Part shown: piece after piece, positions 57,201 through 63,723 of the stretch
Layout of the letters: each line of letters begins with the position of its first letter
How positions within the stretch are numbered: position 1 is the first letter of the stretch
Origin: Paragonimus skrjabini miyazakii
Taxonomy: Eukaryota > Platyhelminthes > Trematoda > Plagiorchiida > Troglotrematidae
Direction: 5' to 3'
Assembly: GCA_014338405.1 (NCBI GenBank)
Contig: JTDE01002499.1
Location: 14,736-78,735, forward strand
DNA length: 64,000 nucleotides
Made by a program: the position numbers and the translations under genes
Notes under the pieces: model-generated
Told to the model about the DNA's origin: nothing
Database searches by the model: none
Seen by the model: the letters and a program-made list of their open reading frames with translations, nothing else

Positions 57201-60037
57201 TCATCGCTTCAGAAGTCTGCAGTAAGCGTATATTATACAGATTCGCAAACTGAAGTTGCATCTTAACTTTATGTTACAGGATGACAAATCAGGCCAAGTA
57301 ATCTCCATTCAGTCCTTGTTGTAGCCGGGCGACCTTAAAATTTAAATCTCCCATAGTCTTGACATTTTTAAGCAGATCGCCATGCTAATAAGCAGTGGTC
57401 ACAGGAGTTACTTGTCCCCATCAACAACGAAAAGTGCGCACTCATAACACTTGGCGAAGGTTGTGGAGAGGGTTACAACTACTGTTCAAAAGGCTGTTGT
57501 GGTTCCTACAGCAGTCATCAAAGATCTGTGAATTTGTCTGTAGTCCAGCTTGTATTTTGCCTACCATAATGGAAAGGCAGCTAAGAATGGCTGTGCTGCA
57601 AATCGCACAACAAAACGGGCATTTCCTCATATAAACCGGAAAGCTTTCTAAATCGTTCACAGCAATCTACACTCGGTCACGGCCTGAGAGAGCTCAGTAG
57701 TATTAAATGGCCTTACAGAAAACACGAGTGCGTTGGAACGTGTTCAGCGTGCATCTGCGAAAGTGGTGTCAGGCCTTCAAAACGTTACATACGAGTTGAC
57801 TGAGAATACCTGAGTGCCGAAGACTTCGAGGAAGTTCAATTCACATACCTCTTGAGTGGAGGTCCCGCAGACAAACTCCTAGACTTTGCGGAAGTCACAA
57901 AGAGTCATACATGTTAGGACCTTAATCTATCGTTAGACAAAATTGCTTCAAAATGGGTGGTAACCTACAGGAATATACTGCACTTAGTCATTATCAGTAC
58001 ATACTTCAGGTCAAAATTTGAGGCGTTATTAGACTCAAATTTACCTATTCAAGGCGATCACTAAAATAGGTTATCTGTGTTTATTCCTCATCACCAATGC
58101 TGTTCACCTTACGGCAACAGTTTGGTCTCGAAAAGCGACGATACACCAATTTTTCCAAGACTGGTTTTCAAAAAAAGGGACACCGGCGAGGCATGAAAAG
58201 GAAACAGAACCGACAGTTCTAATGTCGCAGCAATGTATCAATAACTAAGGGGAGAGTGATGGATATCAACACACCACGAAAATGTGGAAGGTGAACGTGG
58301 AGAATAAAATGGAAAACAATTAGAGGAAACAGCCAATTTAGCAATCGGAGCAAACCACAAACAGGAGAACAATACAGAAATGACCGCAGTTGAATCGGTA
58401 CACTGTAAACATAATGCACCGTCAAACTGTGTAGGACACGAAGCAAACTACTCATTTACCTGGACAACCCTGTGTCAAAACATTTAGGTATATCGCTATC
58501 CGTTGTAACGCAATATCAAGCGCGCCTAAAAACGACTTCAGAAGCAATAATCTAGCCAGTTCAAGTTAGCTGCGTCAGCCTGTGAGTGAGCTCAAGACAT
58601 TGTGTCTCACATAACGGATTTTCCCGACTCCATCCAAGATACTATGCTGCAAAGCACGGACGTCCGACCTAATATTAAGCGATGGATGCAGGAAGGTACA
58701 CCTTTGTGGACAACAGCGACCGAAATAGTCGACCGGTAATCTACCTTACTGTGCCTTTTTGACACTTACAACCTTCAACCCACTCTGTTAAGTAGTCAAT
58801 TCCGTTACAGAGCCAAATCATAACTGAATTCGTGCAGCCATAAATTGACGCACTGCCTTCAGTACATTCTTCTTCGGGATGATAAATAAACGAGGCAAAC
58901 GCACAGAACCTATTTTCTATTGATGTAAGTATTTTGACAGTATGACTCAGAGGAGTGCAGACTGCAAGTAACATTGCTGGACAGCTCCAGCAAACAGTGA
59001 ACCCGAAGGGACCAAAATACCGACCTCAATCTGATCTACACTACCTCAATCTGAACCACATTTTCAATCTAGGTCAACAATTCGAATTATACTGTCAAAA
59101 TTCGCATGACAACAGAAGGGTGCAGTGAAGTGGGGCAACCGATAGTATTACAGCTCCAACAGTACAACATTGTGATAGACTTCACTGTCTCAAAGAAAGG
59201 AAATGTGCGAAGCCAACAGCAGTCATCATTCACGTTGTGATGAGAGTAACCTTTTCTGGAGGACATTTCAGCATGAGACAAGAACAACAGCATATCAGAT
59301 CAAAATATAGCCGCTCACCTGGCAACACGTACACGTCGCGGTTGCATGCATTTTAGACGTTCCAACAGAGCTCGCATTGACCTTCCGGTATCCACTAGAT
59401 CTTCAACGACAATAATATCCTGGAAGTTGATCACACGATAAAATATACTTACCCTGCCTTTAAATTCTGACGCATCGTCCAAGCCAGTAATTAACGGTTC
59501 TCTAACCGATTTGTCATTCTGAAAAGTTGACGCAAAAATGCATCTTTGTAGGGAGGTACCATATAGCTTTGCAACCTAACGAAGTTCAACTGAAACTCCA
59601 AAGGGGATTCTCTTGCTCGAATGATGTCTTTCAGCTCGTTAAAAAGGTCACCAAGGAAGCGAAATGCGCCTTTCAGGACACAAAGTAAATTGATGGAATC
59701 TTTAAAAGAGGTTTCGTATTCTTTTACAATTGTAAGTGCCATATGTTTGATTCTTAAAGCACCTTTCACTATTAACTATTCGAATTACCGATCTCGTATC
59801 ATCCCGTCTGATATCATGATATGTGAAAGACAGTCTTCATAAACCTTTGGAATACAGAACAGCTCTAAGGGAAGCTTGGGATATCCATCAGGTATCTAAG
59901 TATAAATAACTTGTAAATGCTCTTACGATTACACAGTCATCACCTCCGCCACCCATGTTCACACCGGCACCGCCAATCGGGTAGCCGGGAGGCGTTGGTG
60001 GTGTACGATAACGACCAATAGTCTGCTCCAAATTCAT
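45202..60037 (-). CDS. hypoxanthine-guanine phosphoribosyltransferase gene (gene span)
   Basis: HGPRT salvages hypoxanthine and guanine by transferring the phosphoribosyl group of PRPP to make IMP and GMP in the cytosol; flatworms cannot make purines de novo and depend on it. Seven exons join without a stop into 234 residues. Key parts present: pyrophosphate loop VLKGAFRF (LKGG in most relatives), flexible loop QSYMNDKS with the invariant Ser-Tyr, PRPP loop VVEDLVDTGRSM with the catalytic Asp, the purine-binding Lys in LLLKRLP, and the C-terminal VGFEIPDEFVVGYALDY. The N-terminus has a 34-residue Pro/Gly-rich extension if the ATG at 60037 is used; a second ATG at 59954-59956 would start closer to the schistosome protein. 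All introns are GT-AG. The last exon is unresolved. Intact reading and conserved sites argue for a live gene, not a retrocopy. Confidence 0.9.
45958..46383 (+). other. 141-codon open frame inside HGPRT intron 6, unknown
   Basis: This is one of the longest clean frames in the window, on the strand opposite HGPRT. It starts with an ATG and ends TAA, with a long hydrophobic middle (YLASLLLGCCSW) and a tail RCLLDTGPNPIQERSS. I recognise no family. A second frame (46200-46445) overlaps it. It could be chance, an unrecognised repeat protein or a retrocopy. Confidence 0.25.
47252..47298 (-). CDS. HGPRT exon 6 (47 bp)
   Basis: A small exon between an acceptor ending TTTTCAG and a donor GTAAGT. It completes the Ser codon left by exon 5, encodes LLLKRLPTGISYRPD and leaves one base of the next Phe. 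The Lys stacks on the purine in known HGPRT structures. Phases on both sides fit exons 5 and 7 exactly, which makes the call strong despite the length. Confidence 0.9.
47560..48080 (-). mobile_element. RTE-like LINE 3' untranslated region, tandem pair
   Basis: Two related blocks (about 47560-47800 and 47850-48080) each contain CATCAAGGTGCC, ACACCTTGCAAACAAAC, a purine-rich middle and an ATCATCATC run followed by CAACA...AGTGGTT..ACACxGATGC. Read on minus, each ends in GTGGCAGTTATGCAT... and an ATG microsatellite, as LINE tails do. They sit just 3' of the RT remnant at 48200-48800 on the same strand. A third, more divergent copy is at 56160-56350. Confidence 0.6.
48200..48800 (-). mobile_element. 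RTE-like LINE reverse transcriptase, decayed
   Basis: On the minus strand, frames pass through GHGIINHIFTLQHV (compare GxGxIDHIFTLRQ), VQAAFGSD (compare IxAAFDSxD), GVPVQSVSLLE, ERLTRTFSTSSDVRRKYWIS (compare SGVRQGCPIS), TINDMLEVEFQLGG, SATDIALLC (compare YADDIALL) and HFAPSKCYK. The order is that of the RTE-like RT palm and thumb. SGVRQGCP and YADD are both mutated and stops occur. Confidence 0.75.
48801..51360. other. no recognised gene; two unassigned frames around 49.4-50.2 kb
   Basis: A minus frame 49400-49678 and a plus frame 49938-50165 (from an ATG; QEARKIVETLAQRMLG...) are protein-like but unknown to me. Between them are a TATA-like CTATAAATA read on minus (about 49736-49744) and an inverted repeat GGCGCCCC/GGGGCGCC. 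A minus frame at 50742-51023 opens with a GVPQG-like motif in another frame, perhaps CR1 RT, too weak to call. Confidence 0.3.
51361..52600 (+). mobile_element. RTE-like LINE, linker and reverse transcriptase, decayed
   Basis: Plus frames give SVSEAISETDGTL and RRLERWAGHFEDQFS (endonuclease-RT linker), VDLETSTVSEVCNCISALNH, FMPSLFKEGGKAS, HSIIVPTFEKKK, then after the gap FRRLTAIREGNIREEQGGFR, GYIDHIFTLRQIIEQRH, TIVVFLDYKGVFDSADR, GIPTKYVNILSTIYSH, SGVRQGCPVSLFFSFV and YYVDYNVLLVENVQAAQ. The catalytic YADD has become YVDY, so it cannot work. Frameshifts and three stops in the linker show age. This is the best-kept LINE copy in the window and lies in HGPRT intron 5, antisense to the gene. Confidence 0.85.
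51842..51941. other. assembly gap (100 N) inside the RTE-like RT
   Basis: One hundred N, probably a placeholder: the flanking frames read PVISRVLAS before and FRRLTAIREG after, which in this family are separated by only a few residues. Confidence 0.9.
52601..53739. other. debris between two RTE-like copies
   Basis: A minus frame 52980-53207 (SADPDRNAKSDSIQVTVQWD...) and a plus frame 53281-53450 (EEERIGVYRVAQFSQNDGK...) look protein-like; the latter faintly recalls the R-RVG block of CR1-type ORF1. Neither is assigned. Confidence 0.3.
53740..54530 (+). mobile_element. RTE-like LINE, second plus-strand copy, decayed
   Basis: Plus frames read RSTRLILDKATEMHIYK and LLGNRRMLFSLIRNCTDPRQ (linker), IKHNKTPYSDLLPPALFKD (compare KSPGPDxLPPALFKDGG), NWCSLTVISIFKNGIRT (compare SVIVPIFKKGxR), RIISIVFVSPKMLMGLI and LRTGGFPVKSRA (compare EEQAGFRPGRG). 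The palm with YADD is absent. Together with the copy at 51361-52600 it shows repeated insertion in the same orientation. Confidence 0.7.
54800..54890 (-). mobile_element. RTE-like LINE 3' tail
   Basis: Read on minus: ACCACAGTACCTTCCGACCA, GGCTCGTAGCCGTTGTGAAT, then an imperfect ATGAATGGATGAATG tail. It matches the tails at 35010-35062 and 37925-37982 around CAGTACCTTxxGxxCAGGCT. A pyrimidine-rich stretch follows on minus at 54580-54760 and may be more LINE 3' sequence. Confidence 0.6.
55493..55790 (-). mobile_element. RTE-like LINE RT palm fragment
   Basis: The minus frame reads DVLLSPSAESMQTMLNNAND, then WYGVRFALSKCEIL. This matches YADDIVLLSxxAESMQxMLN....RYGMRFAPSKCKVLLQDW just after the catalytic Asp pair; immediately before it a stop replaces the first Asp. 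Downstream text is worn. Confidence 0.6.
56160..56350 (-). mobile_element. RTE-like LINE 3' untranslated region, third copy
   Basis: CATCGGTGGTCGACACTTAT, then GCATGACTG, and later CCAAACAAAC and CTATGGCTTCCAC match the two blocks at 47560-48080 in order and orientation, at lower identity. Confidence 0.5.
57655..57900 (+). mobile_element. CR1-like LINE RT C-terminus
   Basis: The plus frame contains NTSALERVQRASAKVVSGLQ and NVTYELTEN, followed in another frame by IPLEWRSRRQTPRL. This is the C-terminal signature of CR1-type ORF2 (DINALERVQRRATKxVxGLxxxSYEERLxxLxLxPLExRRxRGDLI). An IYTRSRPERAQ stretch upstream recalls LYxxLVRPHLEYAxQ. It lies in HGPRT intron 5. Confidence 0.65.
58741..58974 (-). 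mobile_element. Ty3/gypsy integrase core fragment
   Basis: The minus frame ends VMIWLCNGIDYLTEWVEGCK, matching the first catalytic Asp region of Ty3 integrases (YxLVxIDYLTKWVEAxPL). The upstream part is not clearly integrase. Only this short block supports the call. Confidence 0.45.
59319..59419 (-). CDS. HGPRT exon 5
   Basis: Between an acceptor ending AACTTCCAG and a donor GTGAGC. It encodes DIIVVEDLVDTGRSM followed by a helix (RALLERLKCMQ) and PRRVRVA, leaving two bases of a Ser codon. This is the PRPP-binding loop (VEDIIDTGKT in human); Lys-Thr read Arg-Ser here while both acidic residues and the catalytic Asp are kept. The following intron is 12,020 bases. Confidence 0.93.
59453..59518 (-). 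CDS. HGPRT exon 4 (66 bp)
   Basis: It encodes 22 whole codons, NDKSVREPLITGLDD and ASEFKGR, matching the NDxSxxxPxxxGLxDxSxxKxK stretch of schistosome HGPRT. It is flanked by introns of 41 bases (upstream, 59519-59559) and 33 bases (downstream, 59420-59452). Confidence 0.92.
59560..59752 (-). CDS. HGPRT exon 3
   Basis: It completes an Arg codon with one base, then encodes 64 residues including INLLCVLKGAFRFLGDL (pyrophosphate loop) and NFVRLQSYM (start of the flexible loop). The second Gly of LKGG reads Ala. The upstream intron is 36 bases (59753-59788, GTAATT to TTTAAG), the downstream one 41. Confidence 0.93.
59789..59895 (-). CDS. HGPRT exon 2
   Basis: It encodes IPDGYPKLPLELFCIPKVYE, then DCLSHIMISDGMIRD plus two bases of Arg. 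It matches the GFPxExFCxxxxYxxCLxxVLIPNGMIKDR segment of schistosome HGPRT. The upstream intron is 31 bases (59896-59926), the shortest in the gene. Confidence 0.92.
59927..60037 (-). CDS. HGPRT exon 1, Pro/Gly-rich N-terminus
   Basis: Thirty-seven codons from the ATG at 60037, MNLEQTIGRYRTPPTPPGYP, then a Gly-rich turn and MGGGGDDCVI, ending at a GTAAGA donor. The final DDCVI aligns with ADCVV near the start of the schistosome protein. A start at the inner ATG (59954-59956) is possible. The frame stays open upstream of the first ATG for a short way, so an upstream exon is not excluded. Confidence 0.75.
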
Positions 60038-61270
60038 TGGCCACTTTGAAGTAGTACTGATACGAATGGTAGGTATACGGTTTTTTTCAATACATGCACA
60101 CGTCAGTTTGCTTAATCAAGCCAAAACCATCAGTGAATCAACGGACTGGTGTGGCGTTTTGTACAGCATTTTTTACCTCAATTCAATTCAATTCAATTCA
60201 CATGACAGGTGACGGCCAGGAGCCAGAGTGTCCAGATTCTTGCGTCGATAAGCCCGGGGCCTTCAACGCTTCGACTTCAAGTTTTCTGATTTCACGTGAG
60301 GTATCCACTCTCGACCACTCTACAACAGAGGAAAAGAGCACCAACTAGAGTATATTTTTATAGAACTGTTGCTACTACTACTGGGGAATCACACACACAT
60401 GAGAACGCTTCAGCTTGCGAACTGAAGATTTGCATCCATATCCATCAACGTTCAGCCATACTTACTACCGCATACGTCTCAACGTCGATCCGCGTCAGGG
60501 CCTATCTGTACATACATCTAACATTATGTATCCGCTACTACTCACGTTCTCTGCAAGCCAGCACATGTGGTACGTCTGCATTCGTATAGGCTTGCATACA
60601 AGGAGTCGCTGATCCAGGTTTATTCCTGCCCCCGAATAGCTCATGCTTAACGTAATTAGTTCGCGACAGTGAAGCAGAGGTTGTTAGTATGTTCGTGTTA
60701 GGTGCGAATCGCTGCTGACCGACTAGAAATTGGGTATAGTGGAATAGCCCACGAACATTGGGGGAGGTGGATGCATTCCATTTCATAAATATGAGACGGT
60801 AAGAGAGAAGAGAAATGTGTATATATACACCTACTTAGTTACCTCACAAGTTTCATTGTTCGTTGCAGTTTTCACTTTCATCAAATTCTCATGTACATGT
60901 AGGGTTTCCATTATTTTGTACTTCCGTTTGCTAACATTGTGTAACTGCTGCATCAGACCACATTGTATATTTTTGTTTGACTAGAGTAGAAACATCAGCG
61001 CTACACGTTTTCGGCGAAGCTCTGCTACACGTGCTTGCCGGTTTTTCCTACAACGCCTGTGGCCGCCATCCAGTTTAAAATATCCTATTTTTTGGATTAA
61101 CTTTCGGTTCTGTTACTTCGCACCCTCAGCTACACTTGGAACAATCCGAATACTTTTCAGCGTCATTAGACGCCTCACGAATACTATCAATCTTGGTGTG
61201 TCCAGACCTTGACGTCACTCGTTATTTTTGTATCGAGAATTATTGTAGTTCAAGTATTCCAGGTTACACG

Positions 61271-61377
61271 ACCGACTATTGAGTGGTTATCTACAGACTA
61301 TCGAGTGACTATTGACCGTATTAGGAGTGACTATCGAGTGCGGTAACTGTGCACCTGGTAGTCACTCGATAGTCGGT
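61271..61377. repeat. cluster of ACTATCGAGTG motifs in both orientations
   Basis: Copies at 61271-61286 (one change), 61296-61309 and 61329-61340 read forward; 61361-61377 is the exact inverse. GACTATCGAGTGAC (61296-61309) and GTCACTCGATAGTC (61361-61374) can form a perfect 14-bp stem. A fifth, inverted copy with two changes lies at 62791-62807 in the putative LTR of the gypsy element. Confidence 0.85.
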
Positions 61378-61486
61378 AAAGGGGACATTTTTCTTAGCCC
61401 CTATTTCGTTACGAACAGCTTTCGGCACTGTTCCTGCATCCCGTCGTTAACGAGCACACCGTACTTGCCAGCTTAATCCCCAGGAT

Positions 61487-61506
61487 ATATGGTGATATCA
61501 CCATAT
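61487..61506. repeat. 20-bp perfect palindrome
   Basis: ATATGGTGATATCACCATAT is its own reverse complement. It lies 80 bases past the stop codon of the DUF4806 gene and could be a 3' UTR stem or a protein-binding site. Confidence 0.8.
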
Positions 61507-61584
61507 CGGGAAAATAGTAAAAGACGAATTGGAAATGGAAAAAATTTGTGCGAACGTGATTAAATGTACGACATTAATGACGAC

Positions 61585-61718
61585 TTATTCGTCCGTTACA
61601 TTTTCACTTGGTTTTCTTTCCTGGGATACTTTTTTCCTCGCATTCCTTACCCAAAGTCGTACTTTTCCTTTGACAACTGCATAAGACAATCCAGCGAACA
61701 GATGTTTCATACTGGTTT
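61585..61718 (-). CDS. DUF4806 gene exon 5 (last)
   Basis: After an acceptor ending GTTACAG it completes a Glu codon and encodes TSMKHLFAGLSYAVVKGK, then a basic tail (VRNARKKVSQERKPS) to TAA at 61585-61587. The 40-base intron before it (61719-61758) has GTAAGT and CAG borders. The hydrophobic start fits the last helix of the domain. Confidence 0.65.
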
Positions 61719-62566
61719 CTGTAACGTACGGAAGTCATTTGGTTAACCAACAACTTACCAACGAGTACGGACGCAAACAGGGTTGATGCCAAAGAGAATC
61801 GATTATTTACTCCTCGCCAATTGACACTTGTGGCCAAGTCGTCTATCATGGTCAACTTCATCAAGTTGCCGATGCAGTCGGTGACAGATCTGCTGCCCAA
61901 TTTGGACAGGTAGTTAACCTGATGATAGTGAATAAAGGTAGAATATGGTTACCAGCATCAGATGCGACTCGCAGTCCTCTAGCTTCATGTTAATCATCCG
62001 GATATTCTTTACCGTCTGCAAAGGAGAACGGACGGGAAGCGTAGGAAATTTCGCAACAATTGTTTGAACTTGCGAAGCATTATGTTGGTCGCTGTCAGCG
62101 AAAAGTTCGCTTCAAGGGCCACCTCCAACGCAATCATTGTTGCATTTTTCCAGTGTGCTCACGGTTGTCAGTGATTGATCTGTTTAATGGCTTTAAGTTT
62201 TAACAATATGCTTTACCTTCGTACACATCTTCGTCATTTCTCTTATCCTCCTGCACAGCATGCTCCTCATAGATTACAATGCAGCTTCTGGACGTGCATG
62301 GCATGTTTGAACTGGTTGGGTAATCTTCATGGACGACTCCAACAATACGTCGGCGTCTTCTGTTGAAGCGGCGCAATGAAGTTCGAAATTTCGAACTTAC
62401 CAGTGCTATCCAACAAAGCATCATCTACCGACAGGTTACTGCTACTAATAACAGCTCCTTTCTCTCCGGAATTATGCCAGCAACATTCTTCATGCGCTAG
62501 TTTGATGAGACGGCCAATTTTCGAACGTGGGAAACCATGGAACTTTTTCACACGACGATCACCCAT
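61585..62566 (-). CDS. DUF4806-domain protein gene (gene span)
   Basis: Five exons join in frame to 227 residues. The C-terminal half carries the features I associate with DUF4806: RSPLQTVKNIRMINMKLED (the FPLxTxEExxxLNxxL start), LVNYLSKLGSRSVTD (the L-xLGG block) and LATSVNWRGVNNRFSL (the ELAxxxNWxGxxxKxxF block). The N-terminal half starts MGDRRVKKFHGFPRSK and is followed by a Ser- and acid-rich linker. The function of this family is not known. Introns are 76, 148, 34 and 40 bases. The two C-terminal introns are well supported; the borders of exon 2 and the start of exon 3 were chosen because they alone keep phase, and could differ. The first ATG follows an in-frame stop 33 bases upstream. 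Confidence 0.7.
61759..61918 (-). CDS. DUF4806 gene exon 4
   Basis: It encodes VNYLSKLGSRSVTDCIGN, LMKLTMIDDLATSVNW and RGVNNRFSLASTLFASVLV, the diagnostic part of the domain, with a GTAAGT donor. The 34-base intron before it (61919-61952) has GTAACC and CATCAG borders and joins in phase 0. Confidence 0.78.
61953..62068 (-). CDS. DUF4806 gene exon 3
   Basis: It encodes QTIVAKFPTLPVRSPLQT and VKNIRMINMKLEDCESHLML. The 3' border is secure. The 5' border is set at a CGCAAG acceptor because it matches the phase of exon 2; an alternative AG at CGCTGACAG (about 62092) is in the wrong phase for that partner. Confidence 0.65.
62217..62324 (-). CDS. DUF4806 gene exon 2 (borders tentative)
   Basis: Frame DYPTSSNMPCTSRSCIV, then an acidic IYEEHAVQEDKRNDEDVYE, ending before GTAAAG. 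The acceptor CCATGAAG keeps phase with exon 1. A closer AG (CTTCAACAG, leaving a 41-base intron at 62360-62400) fits the small-intron style but runs into a TAA, unless a further tiny intron is removed. Confidence 0.45.
62401..62566 (-). CDS. DUF4806 gene exon 1
   Basis: Fifty-five codons from ATG at 62566: MGDRRVKKFHGFPRSK, IGRLIKLAHEECCW, a Ser-rich stretch and DDALLDST, ending before GTAAGT in phase 1. The start is the first ATG after an in-frame stop. The N-terminal block is basic and unfamiliar to me. Confidence 0.65.
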
Positions 62567-62658
62567 CTTGCATGCCAAGTCAACGTTAAAAATGGCCGTT
62601 CAAACGCAAACTCCCGCGTCATGTTTAGCTGTATGCTAGTGCGTTTAAACAAACATTT

Positions 62659-62847
62659 TGTAACAATCAGGCACGCTTTTAGTAATGGAGGTGAATAGTA
62701 TTTATTTTATTCTTATGAAAACAGCATGCAGTTGTGTCATACGTCATGTAATGCATAAATAGTCGAATGACTAACGTAAGACTCACAATAGACACTCGAT
62801 AGTTGGTCGACCGACTATGTTTGCTACTAGGGAACTGCTCTACTACA
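62659..62847 (+). mobile_element. putative 5' LTR of CsRn1-like Ty3/gypsy element
   Basis: A TGTAAC...CTACA segment ends just before the primer binding site at 62851. The left border was chosen by its TG only and could be elsewhere, so length (189 bases) is uncertain. It contains the inverted ACTATCGAGTG-like motif and a GGTCGACC palindrome. Confidence 0.35.
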
Positions 62848-62850
62848 AAT

Positions 62851-62867
62851 TAGTGAACCCGACGTGA
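62851..62867 (+). promoter_or_regulatory. primer binding site, tRNA-Trp type
   Basis: TAGTGAACCCGACGTGA matches TGGTGACCCCGACGTGA, the complement of the tRNA-Trp 3' end with CCA, at 15 of 17 positions. This site is typical of the CsRn1 lineage of Ty3 elements in trematodes and fits the gag 45 bases downstream. Confidence 0.7.
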
Positions 62868-62912
62868 CAGTTTCCTTCACTTACCTTATTTTGGAAACTT
62901 TATTATCTAGAC

Positions 62913-63723
62913 ATGTCCCAGTGCGGCGGTGAAGTTGACAATGATTTCATAGAGGAATCCATTACTATTCGACTTCCCAGGTTTGTATTTCTAATCCCCA
63001 ATTTTGGTTTGGTCAGGTTGACGCTTTATTCAGAACTCACAAATTTAAGTCACATCCTATGATATATTCATACGCAGTTCAGTCTATCCCAACTGAGATT
63101 GCTGAGGAAGTGTGTGACCTTATTAACGAAATACCTTCTGAATGCCCATACGACACCTTAAAAGGAGCCTTGATAAATAAAAGTGGACTGTCTGAGCAGA
63201 AGTTAGACCAGCTGTTTTCCAATATCGAACTGGGTGGTCATAAACCGTCGCAACTACTCCGACACATAGAACAGCTGCTTGAACTCCAAAAATGGACGAT
63301 TCTATTTTTCGACAACTTTAGTTGAAACACCTGTCTCCGTCTAACCGCGAAGTACTGACATCATTTAATTCCACCGTCCCCATTATGGAATTATCTGACG
63401 CTGCAGATAAGATGCTGAGAGCTAACCCATCTTCCCAACTGGCTCCTTCCACTTTCCCAACCCTACCTCGGAAACAAAATGACGCACTTACCGCACAAAT
63501 TGCTACACTCACAACGCAGATGCAGCAGATGATGAACCATATTTCTCGTCAGAGTCGGTCATTATCGAGTGTGCGTCCATTCAACCGCCAGCGTTCACAT
63601 ACACCTAACAGGAATACATCATTTTGTTGGTACCACCAGAACTGTGGTCAGCGTGCAAGGAAGTGTAACCAGGCATGCTTCTTCAAAACCACTCCTTCGG
63701 AAAACGCACTGGTCAGTCAGTAA
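62913..63723 (+). mobile_element. CsRn1-like Ty3/gypsy gag, frameshifted
   Basis: Gag starts at ATG 62913 (MSQCGGEVDND, then ITIRLPRF). After a shift near 62985 it continues as NPQFWFGQVDALFRTHKFKS, EIAEEVCDLINEIP, YDTLKGALINKSGLSEQK and LGGHKPSQLLRHIEQL, then shifts again near 63290 (with a TAG) to LKHLSPSNREVLTSFN, AADKMLRANPSS and the basic end with CWYHQNCGQRARKC, the atypical zinc-finger-like block of this lineage. At least two frameshifts and one stop make it non-functional, though the sequence is otherwise well kept, so the insertion is fairly recent. Confidence 0.85.

Larger units (their letters stand above)
60038..61584. other. interval between HGPRT and the DUF4806 gene
   Basis: This holds the upstream region of HGPRT and the 3' side of the DUF4806 gene, both on minus. 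I see no further exon. It contains a short CAATT repeat (60177-60200), a cluster of ACTATCGAGTG motifs and a 20-bp palindrome, listed separately. No TATA box is obvious upstream of 60037. Confidence 0.5.
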
